DNA from: Hordeum vulgare subsp. vulgare
Lineage: Eukaryota; Streptophyta; Magnoliopsida; Poales; Poaceae
DNA length: 64,000 bases
Direction of reading: 5' to 3'
NCBI RefSeq assembly: GCF_904849725.1
Contig: NC_058524.1
Location: 28,365,001 to 28,429,000 of the forward strand
Position numbers and translations under genes: made by a program. The notes beneath the pieces are model-generated. The model made no database searches. It saw only the letters and a list, made by a program, of their open reading frames with translations, and was not told the DNA's origin. Below are positions 42,785-55,070 of this stretch, one piece after another. Position 1 is the first letter of the stretch. Each line of letters begins with the position of its first letter.

Positions 42785-44609
42785 TGTTGGAATTATGCCC
42801 TAGAGGCAATAATAAATGTATAGTTATTATTATAATTCTTGTATCAAGATAATAGTTTATTATCCATGCTATAATTGTATTGAATGAAGACTCATTTACA
42901 TGTGTGGATACATAGACAAAACACCGTCCCTAGCATGCCTCTAGTTGGCTAGCCAGTTGATCGATGATAGTCAATGTCTTCTGATTATGAACAAGGTGTT
43001 GTTGCTTGATAACTGGATCACGTCATTAGGAGAATCACGTGATGGACTAGACCCAAACTAATAGACGTAGCATGTTGATCGTGTCATTTTGTTGCTACTG
43101 TTTTCTGCATGTCAAGTATTTATTCCTATGACCATGAGATCATATAACTCACTGACACCGGAGGAATGCTTTGTGTGTATCAAACATCGCAACGTAACTG
43201 GGTGACTATAAAGATGCTCTACAGGTATCTCCGAAGGTGTTAGTTGAGTTAGTATGGATCAAGACTGGGATTTGTCACTCCGTGTGACGGAGAGGTATCT
43301 CGGGGCCCACTCGGTAATATAACATCACACACAAGCCTTGCAAGCAATGTAACTTAGTGTAAGTTGCGGGATCTTGTATTACGGAACGAGTAAAGAGACT
43401 TGCCGGTAAACGAGATTGAAATAGGTATGCGGATACTGACGATCGAATCTCGGGCAAGTAACATACCGAAGGACAAAGGGAATGACATACGGGATTATAC
43501 GAATCCTTGGCACTGAGGTTCAAACGATAAGATCTTCGTAGAATATGTAGGATCCAATATGGGCATCCAGGTCCCGCTATTGGATATTGACCGAGGAGTC
43601 TCTCGGGTCATGTCTACATAGTTCTCGAACCCGCAGGGTCTGCACACTTAAGGTTCGACGTTGTTTTATGCGTATTTGAGTTATATGGTTGGTTACCGAA
43701 TGTTGTTCGGAGTCCCGGATGAGATCACGGGCGTCACGAGGGTTTCCGGAATGGTCCGGAAACGAAGATTGATATATAGGATGACCTCATTTGATTACCG
43801 GAAGGTTTTCGGAGTTACCGGGAATGTACCGGGAATGACGAATGGGTTCCGGGGGTTCACCGGAGGGGGGCAACCCACTCCGGGGAAGCCCATAGGTATT
43901 TGTGGGGGTCACACCAGCCCTTAGTGGGCTGGTGGGACAGCCCACCAAGTCCTATGCGCCAAGGAACAAAAATCAAAGGAAGAAAGAAAAAAAAAAGAGG
44001 AAGTGGGAAAGGGGAAGGACTCCCTCCCACCAAACCAAGTAGGACTCGGTTTGGGGGGGGAGAGTCCTCCCCCCTGGCTCGGCCGACCCCCTTGGAGTCC
44101 CTTGGACTCCAAGGCAAGGTCCCCCTCCCTCCTCCTATATATATGGGGCTTTTAGGGCAGATTTGAGACGACTTTCTCACGGCTGCCCGACCACATACCT
44201 CCATAGTTTTTCCTCTAGATCGTGTTTCTGCGGAGCTCGGGCGGAGCCCTGCTGAGACAAGATCATCACCAACCTCCGGAGCGCCGTCACGCTGCCGGAG
44301 AACTCTTCTACCTCTCTGTCTCTCTTGCTGGATCAAGAAGGCCGAGATCATCGTCGAGCTGTACGTGTGCTGAACGCGGAGGTGCCGTCCGTTCGGTACT
44401 AGATCGTGGGACTGATCGCGGGATTGTTCGCGGGGCGGATCGAGGGACGTGAGGACGTTCCACTACATCAACCGCGATCTCACATCGCTTCTGCTGTACG
44501 ATCTACAAGGGTACGTAGATCACTCATCCCCTCTCGTAGATGGACATCACCATGATAGGTCTTCGTGCGCGTAGGAAAATTTTTGTTTCCCATGCGACGT
44601 TCCCCAACA
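42785..44609 (+). repeat. 5' LTR of Copia copy 1
   Basis: Starts TGTTGGAATTATGCC, ends CCCCAACA. It carries a TATA box at 44137-44144 and ends one base before the primer-binding site. Confidence 0.95.
44137..44144 (+). promoter_or_regulatory. LTR TATA box (Copia copy 1)
   Basis: TATATATA in ctcctatatatatggggc, the position of the promoter in this LTR family. The same site occurs in the 3' LTR at about 51268 and in copy 2 at about 58767. Confidence 0.75.
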
Positions 44610-44610
44610 G

Positions 44611-44628
44611 TGGCATCATGAGCTAGGT
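44611..44628 (+). promoter_or_regulatory. Primer-binding site of Copia copy 1 (variant)
   Basis: Directly after the LTR comes tggcatcatgagctagg. The usual initiator tRNA-Met site is tggtatcagagc, so this copy has one substitution and one inserted base in the pairing region. Copy 2 has the same sequence at 59241. Confidence 0.7.
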
Positions 44629-45880
44629 TCATGCGTAGATGTCTTCTCGAGTAGAACACAAAAGGTTTTGTGGGCGGTGATGTGCGTTTTGCTGCCCTCC
44701 TTAGTCTTTTCTTGATTCCGCGGTATTGTTGGATTGAAGCGGCTTGGATCGACATTACTCGTACGCTTACGAGAGACTGGTTTCATCGTTACGAGTAACC
44801 CCCTTTGCTCAAAGATGACTGGCAAGTGACGGTTTCTCCAACTTTAGTTGAATCAGATTTGACCGAGGAGGTCCTTGGATGAGGTTAAATAGCAACTCAT
44901 ATATCTCCGTTGTGGTGTTTGCGTAAGTAAGATGCGATCCTACTAGATACCCTTGGTCACCACGTAAAACATGCAACAACAAAAATTAGAGGACGTCTAA
45001 CTTGTTTTTGCAGGGTATGATTGTGATGTGATATGGCCAATGATGTGATGTGATATATTGGATGTATGAGATGATCATGTTGTAATAGAAATATCGACTT
45101 GCACGTCGATGGTACGGCAACCGGCAGGAGCCATAGGGTTGTCTTTATACTAACATATGTGCTTGCAGATGCGTTTACTATTTTGCTAGGATGTAGCTTT
45201 AGTAGTGATAGCATAAGTAGCACGAAAACCCCGATGGCGACACATTGATGGAGATCATGATGATGGAGATCATGGTGTGGCGCCGGTGACAAGAAGATCG
45301 TGCCGGTGCTTTGGTGATGGAGATCAAGAAGCACGTGATGATGGCCATATCATGTCACTTATGAATTGCATGTGATGTTAATCCTTTTATGCACCTTATT
45401 TTGCTTAGAACGACGGTAGCATTATGAGGTGATCTCTCACTAAAATTTCAAGACGAAATTGTGTTCTCCCCGACTGTGCACCGTTGCTACAGTTCGTCGT
45501 TTCGAGACACCACGTGATGATCGGGTGTGATAGACTCAACGTTCACATACAACGGGTGCAAAACAGTTGCGCACGCGGAACACTCGGGTTAAGCTTGACG
45601 AGCCTAGCATGTGCAGACATGGCCTCGGAACACATGAGACCGAAAGGTCGATCATGAATCATATAGTTGATATGATTAGCATAGGGATGCTTACCACTGA
45701 AACTACTCTCGACTCACGTGATGATCGGACTTGGGATAGTGTAAGTGGATCATGAACCACTCAAATGACTAGAGAGATGTACTTTTTGAGTGGGAGTTTA
45801 GCATATAATTTGATTAAGTTGAACTCTAATTATCTTGAACATAGTCTAAGTCCACTTTGAATATATTTGTGTTGTAGATC
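44629..45880 (+). other. Long untranslated leader of Copia copy 1
   Basis: This 1.25-kb stretch between primer site and gag is non-coding and nearly identical to 59259-60509 in copy 2. A long leader is normal in this group, where packaging signals are expected. None is identified here. Confidence 0.7.
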
Positions 45881-48800
45881 ATGGCTTACGCAAAGTGTCA
45901 TCCTCAATTTTAATACGTTCCTAGAGAAAGCTAAGTTGAAAGATGATGGAAGCAACTTTGTAGACTGGGCTCGTAATCTTAAGCTAATCTTACAAGCTGG
46001 AAAGAAGGATTATGTCCTTAATGCTGCGCTAGGAGATGAACCACCCACTACGGCTGATCAGGATGTTAAGAACGCTTGGCTAGCACGTAAGGAGGACTAC
46101 TCAATAGTTCAATGTGCAGTCTTGTATGGCTTAGAGCCGGGACTTCAACGTCGCTTTGAGCGTCATGGAGCATTTGAGATGTTCCAGGAGTTGAAGTTTA
46201 TCTTTCAGAAGAACGCCCGGATCGAGAGGTATGAGACCTCCGATAAATTCTATGCTTGCAAGATGGAGGAAAGCTCGTCTGTCAGTGAACATGTGCTCAA
46301 AATGTCTGGGTACTCAAACCGTCTAGCTGAACTAGGGATTGAACTCCCGCAAGAAGCTATCACTGACAGAATCCTCCAATCACTGCCGCCAAGCTATAAA
46401 GGCTTTGTGTTGAACTACAACATGCAAGGGATGAACAAGTCTCCCGGCGAGTTGTTTGCGATGCTGAAAGTCGCAGAGTCTGAACTCCGTAAAGAGCATC
46501 AAGTGTTGATGGTGAGCAAGACCACTAGTTTCAAGAGAAACGGCAAAGGCAAGAAGGGAAATTCGAAGAAGAGCGGCAAGCCTGTTGCCAATCCGCCAAA
46601 GAAACCCAAGGCTGGATCTAAGCCTGAAACAGAGTGCTTCTATTGCAAGGGTATGGGTCACTGGAAGCGCAATTGCCCCAAGTATCTGGCAGATAAGAAG
46701 GCGGGTAAAGACAAATCAGGTATATTTGATATACATGTTATTGATGTGTACTTAACCGGCTCTCGTAGTAGTGCCTGGGTATTCGATACCGGTTCTGTTG
46801 CTCACATTTGCAACTCGAAGCAGGAACTGCGGAATAGACGGAGGCTGGCGAAAGACGAAGTGACGATGCGTGTAGGAAACGGTTCCAAAGTTGATGCAAT
46901 CGCCGTCGGCACCGTGTCACTTCAACTACCATCGGGATTAGTGATGAACTTAAATCATTGTTATTTAGTGCCTGCGTTGAGCATGAACATTATATCTGGA
47001 TCTTGTTTATTGCGAGACGGTTACTCTTTTAAGTCTGAGAATAATGGTTGTTCTATTTCTATGAGTAACATCTTTTATGGTCATGCACCGAATGTGAGAG
47101 GATTGTTCATATTGAATCTTGATAGAGATACGCATATACATAACATTGAGACCAAAAGAGTTAGAGTAAACAATGATAGCGCCATATTTTTGTGGCACTG
47201 CCGCTTGGGTCATATTGGTGTAAAGCGCATGAAGAAACTCCATGCTGATGGACTTTTGGAGTCACTTGACTTTGATTCACTTGACACGTGTGAACCATGC
47301 CTCATGGGCAAGATGACTAAAACTCCGTTCTCCGGAACAATGGAGCGTGCAAGTGACTTGTTGGAAATCATACATACCAATGTGTGTGGTCCGATGAGCG
47401 TGGAGGCACGCGGCGGATATCGTTATTTTCTCACCTTCACTGACGATTTAAGTAGATATGGTTATGTCTACTTGATGAAGCACAAGTCTGAAACATTTGA
47501 AAAGTTCAAGCAATTTCAGAGTGAAGTGGAAAATCATCGTAACAAGAAGATCAAGTTCCTACGGTCTGATCGTGGGGGTGAGTATCTGAGTTTCGAGTTT
47601 GGTGCTCACTTAAGACAATGTGGAATTGTTTCGCAGTTAACACCGCCTGGAACACCACAGCGTAATGGTGTGTCCGAACGTCGTAATCGTACTTTGTTAG
47701 AAATGGTGCGATCTATGATGTCTCTTACTGATTTGCCGTTATCGTTTTGGGGTTATGCATTAGAAACAGCTGCATTCACTTTAAATAGGGCACCATCAAA
47801 ATCCGTTGAGACGACACCATACGAACTGTGGTATGGCAAAAGACCAAAGTTGTCGTTTCTTAAAGTTTGGGGATGTGATGCTTATGTCAAAAAGCTTCAG
47901 CCTGAGAAGCTGGAACCCAAAGCGGAAAAGTGCGTCTTCATAGGTTACCCAAAAGAGACAGTTGGGTACACCTTCTATCTCAAATCCGAGGGCAAAGTGT
48001 TTGTTGCTAAGAACGGAACTTTTCTCGAGAAGGAGTTTCTCTCGAGAGAATTGAGTGGGAGGAAGATAGAACTTGACGAGGTTGTTGAACCTCTCATCCC
48101 TCTGGATGGTGGCGCAGGGCAAGGGGAAACCCCTGTGATTGCGACGCCGGTTGAGGAGGAAGTTAATGATGATGATCATGAAACTCCAGTTCAAGTTTCT
48201 GTTGAAACCACGCAGGTCGACGAGATCACGCGCTGCTCCAGAGTGGTACGGTAATCCCGTCTTGACAATCATGTTGTTAGACAACAATGAACCTGCAAAT
48301 TATGAAGAAGCAATGGTGGGCCCAGATTCCAACAAATGGCTAGAAGCCATGAAATCCGAGATAGGATCCATGTATGAGAACAAAGTATGGACTTTGGAGA
48401 TACTACCTGAGGGCCGCAAGGCTATTCAGAACAAATGGATCTTTAAGAAAAAGACGGACGCTGACGGTAATGTGACCGTTTATAAAGCTCGACTTGTGGC
48501 AAAGGGTTTTTCACAAGTTCCAGGAATTGACTACGATGAGACTTTCTCTCCCGTAGCGATGCTTAAATCCGTCAGAATCATGTTAGCAATAGCTGCATTT
48601 TTCGATTATGAAATTTGGCAGATGGATGTCAAAACGGCGTTCCTTAACGGTTTTCTTAAGGAAGAGTTGTATATGATGCAACCCGAAGGTTTTTGTCGAT
48701 CCTAAAAATGCTGACAAAGTGTGCAAACTCCAGCGATCCATTTATGGACTGGTGCAAGCATCTCGGAGTTGGAACAAACGCTTTGATGAGGTGATCAAAG

Positions 48801-49864
48801 CATTTGGGTTTACACAAGTGGTTGGAGAATCTTGTATTTACAAGAAAGTGAGTGGGAGCTCTGTGGCGTTTCTAATATTGTATGTGGATGACATATTACT
48901 GATTGGAAACAACGTAGAGCTTTTGGAGAGCATAAAAGGTTACTTGAATAAAAGTTTCTCTATGAAGGACCTAGGAGAAGCTGCTTACATTCTAGGCATT
49001 AAGATCTATAGGGATAGATCAAAACGCCTGATAGGACTTTCACAAAGCACATACCTTGATAAAGTTTTGAAGAGGTTCAAAATGGAACAGTCCAAGAAAG
49101 GGTTCTTGCCAGTGTTACAAGGTACGAGATTGAGTAAGACTCAGTGCCCAGCAACTGATGAAGATAGAGAACATATGCGCTCCGTCCCCTATGCTTCAGC
49201 CATAGGTTCTATCATGTATGCGATGCTGTGCACTAGACCGGATGTTAGCCTGGCCATAAGTATGGCAGGTAGGTTCCAGAGTAATCCAGGAGTGGATCAC
49301 TGGACGGCGGTCAAGAATATCCTGAAGTACCTGAAAAGGACTAAGGAGATGTTTCTCGTGTATGGAGGTGACGAAGAGCTCGCCGTAAAAGGTTACGTCG
49401 ATGCAAGCTTTGACACAGATTCGGACGACTCTAAGTCGCAAACCGGATACGTATTTATTCTAAATGGGGGTGCAGTAAGCTGGTGCAGTTCCAAGCAAAG
49501 CGTCGTAGCAGATTCTACAGGTGAAGCAGAGTACATGGCTGCCTCGGAGGCGGCTAAGGAGGGTGTCTGGATGAAGCAGTTCATGACGGATCTTGGAGTG
49601 GTGCCAAGTGCACTGGATCCAATAACCTTGTTCTGTGACAACACTGGTGCCATTGCCTTAGCAAAGGAACCAAGGTTTCACAAGAAGACCAGACACATCA
49701 AACGACGCTTCAACCTCATCCGCGACTACGTCGAGGAGGAGGACGTAAATATATGCAAAGTGCACACGGATCTGAATGTAGCAGACCCACTGACTAAACC
49801 TCTTCCACGGCCAAAACATGATCGACACCAGAACTGTATGGGTGTTAGATTCATTACAATGTAA
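45881..49864 (+). pseudogene. Copia gag-pol polyprotein of copy 1, three frameshifts
   Basis: Domains in order are gag, a CCHC knuckle (CFYCKGMGHWKRNC), protease (WVFDTGS), integrase (HCRLGH...CEPC zinc end, core with RSDRGGEY and NGVSERRNR), reverse transcriptase (YVDD), and RNase H (YVDASF, GEAEY, CDNTGA), ending at 49862-49864. Compared with copy 2 it has one extra A in codon 5 (45892-45894), one extra A at 48205-48207 and one extra T at 48690-48694. All three lie in homopolymer runs. The long frames are 45911-48254, 48139-48705 and 48719-49864. The first integrase catalytic Asp is Asn here (IIHTNVCGP, codon 47379-47381), where copy 2 keeps Asp. The copy cannot make a normal polyprotein unless the indels are assembly errors. 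Confidence 0.92.
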
Positions 49865-49897
49865 TTCACATGGTGATGTGAGGGCTAGATTATTGAC

Positions 49898-49916
49898 TCT
49901 AGTGCAAGTGGGAGAC
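49898..49916 (+). promoter_or_regulatory. Polypurine tract before the 3' LTR
   Basis: gcaagtgggagac lies directly upstream of the 3' LTR and is the likely plus-strand primer. Confidence 0.7.
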
Positions 49917-51740
49917 TGTTGGAATTATGCCCTAGAGGCAATAATAAATGTATAGTTATTATTATAATTCCTGTATCAAGATAATAGTTTATTATCCATG
50001 CTATAATTGTATTGAATGAAGACTCATTTACATGTGTGGATACATAGACAAAACACCGTCCCTAGCATGCCTCTAGTTGGCTAGCCAGTTGATCGATGAT
50101 AGTCAATGTCTTCTGATTATGAACAAGGTGTTGTTGCTTGATAACTGGATCACGTCATTAGGAGAATCACGTGATGGACTAGACCCAAACTAATAGACGT
50201 AGCATGTTGATCGTGTCATTTTGTTGCTACTGTTTTCTGCGTGTCAAGTATTTATTCCTATGACCATGAGATCATATAACTCACTGACACCGGAGGAATG
50301 CTTTGTGTGTATCAAACGTCGCAACGTAACTGGGTGACTATAAAGATGCTCTACAGGTATCTCCGAAGGTGTTAGTTGAGTTAGTATGGATCAAGACTGT
50401 GATTTGTCACTCCGTGTGACGGAGAGGTATCTCGGGGCCCACTCGGTAATACAACATCACACACAAGCCTTGCAAGCAATGTAACTTAGTGTAAGTTGCG
50501 GGATCTTGTATTACGGAACGAGTAAAGAGACTTGCCGGTAAACGAGATTGAAATAGGTATGCGGATACTGACGATCGAATCTCGGGCAAGTAACATACCG
50601 AAGGACAAAGGGAATGACATACGGGATTATACGAATCCTTGGCACTGAGGTTCAAACGATAAGATCTTCGTAGAATATGTAGGATCCAATATGGGCATCC
50701 AGGTCCCGCTATTGGATATTGACCGAGGAGTCTCTCGGGTCATGTCTACATAGTTCTCGAACCCGCAGGGTCTGCACACTTAAGGTTCGACGTTGTTTTA
50801 TGCGTATTTGAGTTATATGGTTGGTTACCGAATGTTGTTCGGAGTCCCGGATGAGATCACGGACGTCACGAGGGTTTCCGGAATGGTCCGGAAACGAAGA
50901 TTGATATATAGGATGACCTCATTTGATTACCGGAAGGTTTTCGGAGTTACCGAGAATGTACCGGGAATGACGAATGGGTTCCGGGGGTTCACCGGAGGGG
51001 GGCAACCCACTCCGGGGAAGCCCATAGGTATTTGTGGGGGTCACACCAGCCCTTAGTGGGCTGGTGGGACAGCCCACCAAGTCCTATGCGCCAAGGAACA
51101 AAAATCAAAGGAAGAAAGAAAAAAAAAGAGGAAGTGGGAAAGGGGAAGGACTCCCTCCCACCAAACCAAGTAGAACTCGGTTTGGGGGGGGAGAGTCCTC
51201 CCCCCTAGCTCGGCCGACCCCCTTGGAGTCCCTTGGACTCCAAGGCAAGGTCCCCCTCCCTCCTCCTATATATATGGGGCTTTTAGGGCAGATTTGAGAC
51301 GACTTTCTCACGGCTGCCCGACCACATACCTCCATAGTTTTTCCTCTAGATCGTGTTTCTGCGGAGCTCGGGCGGAGCCCTGCTGAGACAAGATCATCAC
51401 CAACCTCCGGAGCGCCGTCACGCTGCCGGAGAACTCTTCTACCTCTCCGTCTCTCTTGCTGGATCAAGAAGGCCGAGATCATCGTCGAGCTGTACGTGTG
51501 CTGAACGCGGAGGTGCCGTCCGTTCGGTACTAGATCGTGGGACTGATCGCGGGATTGTTCGCGGGGCGGATCGAGGGACGTGAGGACGTTCCACTACATC
51601 AACCGCGATCTCACATCGCTTCTGCTGTACGATCTACAAGGGTACGTAGATCACTCATCCCCTCTCGTAGATGGACATCACCATGATAGGTCTTCGTGCG
51701 CGTAGGAAATTTTTTGTTTCCCATGCGACGTTCCCCAACA
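49917..51740 (+). repeat. 3' LTR of Copia copy 1
   Basis: Same ends as the 5' LTR. At most of the positions where the two LTRs differ, this one agrees with the 5' LTR of copy 2, so the 5' LTR of copy 1 holds most of the new changes. Confidence 0.95.
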
Positions 51741-54700
51741 TTTTGAACACGCAAAAAGTATGGAGTTCAAATAAGTTTAAAAAAATGAAATCCCTTTGTA
51801 AGAGAAGAGTTCTCGTTCGAAACCCTGCTACTTCGAGAGAGATTGTCAGTTTTGTACACGAAGTGCATCCAGTTTTTGTCGTAGCCCTCTCAACTTTTTA
51901 ACACATGCTATGTGGGTGAAATGATGATATAGCATGCCAACTTTCAACATTTTCAGAGTTAATTTGTAGTGCTTTTCAATTTCAGGGTCAACTAGCTCAA
52001 AAAAAATAAGTAAATGCACGAAATATACCAAATGAAGTTAGAAATTGTTGAAATTTTGTGATGTGCCTTTGAATGGTGCATTTTGAACACACAAAAAGTA
52101 TGGAGTTCAAATAAGTTTAAAAAAATGAAATCCCTTTGTAAGAGATGAGTTCTCGTTCGAAACCCTACTACTTCGAGAGAGATTGTCAGTTTTGTACACG
52201 AAGTGCATCCAGTTTTTGTCGTAGCCCTCTCAACTTTTTAACACATGCTATGTGGGTGAAATGATGATAGCATGCCAACTTTCAACATTTTTAGAGTTCA
52301 TTTGTAGTGCTTTTCAATTTCAGGGTCAACTAGCTCAAAAAAATAAGTAAATGCACGAAATATACCAAATGAAGTTAGAAATTGTTGAAATTTTGTGATG
52401 TGCCTTTGAATGGTGCATTTTGAACACACAAAAAGTATGGAGTTCAAATAAGTTTTAAAAAAATGAAATCCCTTTGTAAGAGATGAGTTCTCGTTCGAAA
52501 CCCTGCTACTTCGAGAGAGATTGTTAGTTTTGTACACGAAGTGCATCCAGTTTTTGTCGTAGCCCTCTAACTTTTTAACACATGCTATGTGGGTGAAATG
52601 ATGATATCATGCCAACTTTCAACATTTTCAGAGTTCATTTGTAGTGCTTTTCAATTTCAGGGTCAACTAGCTCAAAAAAAAAAGTAAATGCACGAAATAT
52701 ACCAAATGATGTCAGAAATTGTTGAAAATTTGTGATGTGCCTTTGAATGGTGCATTTTGAACACACAAAAAGTATGGAGTTCAAATAAGTTTAAAAAAAA
52801 TGAAATCGCTTTGTAAGAGATGAGTTCTCGTTCGAAACCCTGCTACTTCGAGAGAGATTGTCAGTTTTGTACACGAACTGCATCCAGTTTTTGTCGTAGC
52901 CCTCTCAACTTTTTAACACATGCTATGTCGGTGAAATTATGATAGCATGCCAACTTTCAACATTTTCAGAGTTCATTTGTAGTGCTTTTCAATTTCAGGG
53001 TCAACTAGCTCAAAAAAATAAGTAAATGCACGAAATATACCAAATGAAGTCAGAAATTGTTGAAATTTTGTGATGTGCCTTTGAATGGTGCATTTTGAAC
53101 ACACAAAAGTTATGGAGTTCAAATAAGTTTAAAAAAATGAAATCCCTTTGTAAGAGATGAGTTCTTGTTCGAAACCCTACTACTTCGAGAGAGATTGTCA
53201 GTTTTGTACACGAAGTGCATCCAGTTTTTGTCGTAGCCCTCTCAACTTTTTAACACATGCTATGTGGGTGAAATGATGATAGCATGCCAACTTTCAACAT
53301 TTTCATAGTTCATTTGTAGTGCTTTTCAATTTCAGGGTCAACTAGCTAAAAAAAAAGTAAATGCATGAAATATACCAAATGAAGTCAGAAATTGTTGAAA
53401 TTTTGTGATGTGCCTTTGAATGGTGCATTTTGAACACACAAAAAGTATGGAGTTCAAATAAGTTTAAAAAAATGAAATCGCTTTGTAAGAGATGAGTTCT
53501 CGTTCGAAACCTTGCTACTTCGAGAGAGATTGTGAGTTTTGTACACGAAGTGGATCCAGTTTTTGTCTAGCCCTCTCAACTTTTTAACACATGCTATGTG
53601 GGTGAAATGATGATAGCATGCCAACTTTCAACATTTTCAGAGTTCATTTGTAGTGCTTTTCAATTTCAGGGTCAACTAGCTCAAAAAAAAAAGTAAATGC
53701 ACGAAATATACCAAATGAAGTCAGAAATTGTTGAAATTTTGTGATGTGCCTTTGAATGGTGCATTTTGAACACACAAAAAGTATGGAGTTCAAATAAGTT
53801 TAAAAAAATGAAATCCCTTTGTAAGAGATGAGTTCTCGTTCGAAACCGTGCTACTTCGAGAGAGATTGTCAGTTTTGTACACGAAGTGCATCCAGTTTTT
53901 GTCGTAGCCCTCTCAACTTTTTAACACATGCTATGTGGGTGAAATTATGATAGCATGCCAACTTTCAACATTTTCAGAGTTCATTTGTAGTGCTTTTCAA
54001 TTTCAGGGTCAACTAGCTCAAAAAAAATAAGTAAATGCACGAAATATACCAAATGAAGTCAGAAATTGTTGAAATTTTGTGATGTGCCTTTGAATGGTGC
54101 ATTTTGAACACACAAAATATGGAGTTCAAATAAGTTTAAAAAAATGAAATCCCTTTGTAAGAGACAAGTTCTCGTTCGAAACCCTGCTACTTCGAGAGAG
54201 ATTGTCAGTTTTGTACACGAAGTGCATCCAGTTTTTGTCGTAGCCCTCTCTACTTTTTAAAACATGCTATGTGGGTGAAATGATGATAGCATGCCAACTT
54301 TCAACATTTTCATAGTTCATTTGTAGTGCTTTTCAATTTCAGGGTCAACTAGCTCAAAAAAATAAGTAAATGCACGAAATATACCAAATGAAGTCAGAAA
54401 TTGTTGAAATTTTGTGATGTGCCTTTGAATGGTGTGTTTTGAACACAAAAAAAGTATGGAGTTCAAATAAGTTTAAAAAAATGAAATCGCTTTGTAAGAG
54501 ATGAGTTCTCGTTCGAAACCTTGCTACTTCGAGAGAGATTGTCAGTTTTGTACACGAAGTGGATCCAGTTTTTGTCGTAGCCCTCTAAACTTTTTAACAC
54601 ATGCTATGTGGGTGAAATGATGGTAGCATGCCAACTTTCAACATTTTCAGAGTTCATTTGTAGTGCTTTTCAATTTCAGGGTCAACTAGCTCAAAAAAAA

Positions 54701-55070
54701 GTAAATGCACGAAATATACCAAATGAAGTCAGAAATTGTTGAAATTTTGTGATGTGCCTTTGAATGGTGCATTTTGAACACGCAAAAAGTATGGAGTTCA
54801 AATAAGTTTAAAAAAATGAAATCCCTTTGTAAGAGATGAGTTCTCGTTCGAAACCCTGCTACTTCGAGAGAGATTGTCAGTTTTGTACACGAAGTGCATC
54901 CAGTTTTTGTCGTAACCCTCTCAACTTTTTTAACACATGCTATGTGGGTGAAATGATGATAGCATGTCAACTTTCAACATTTTCAGAGTTCATTTGTAGT
55001 GCTTTTCAATTTCAGGGTCAACTAGCTCAAAAAAATAAGTAAATGCACGAAATATACCAAATGAAGTCAA
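51741..55070 (+). repeat. About 337-bp satellite-like array, right part
   Basis: The array resumes with ttttgaacacgcaaaaag right after the Copia target duplication. It continues with unit starts at roughly 51968, 52307, 52643, 52981, 53320, 53655, 53992, 54327, 54663 and 55001. With the left part this makes about 13 units. Differences are mostly single bases and changes in A-run length. No unit encodes a recognisable protein. Frames on the minus strand are repeat artefacts. Confidence 0.95.

Larger units (their letters stand above)
42785..51740 (+). mobile_element. Full-length Copia retrotransposon (Angela/BARE-like), copy 1
   Basis: Both LTRs begin TGTTGGAATTATGCCC and end TTCCCCAACA. The 5' LTR is 42785-44609 (1825 bp) and the 3' LTR is 49917-51740 (1824 bp). 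The element is flanked by the perfect 5-bp duplication TTTTG (42780-42784 and 51741-51745). Total length is 8956 bp, the usual size of this group. The two LTRs differ at about a dozen positions by eye, which indicates a recent insertion. The polyprotein gene is broken by three single-base insertions. Confidence 0.95.

Noticed and set aside
43661..44452. Frames repeated in all Copia LTRs (also about 50793-51583 and 58292-58981)
   Set aside because: They are shadows within non-coding LTR sequence and are duplicated only because the LTRs are.
41960..55070. Regular repeats that might suggest a CRISPR array
   Set aside because: Units of about 337 bp are contiguous with no unique spacers, and the setting is a plant transposon.
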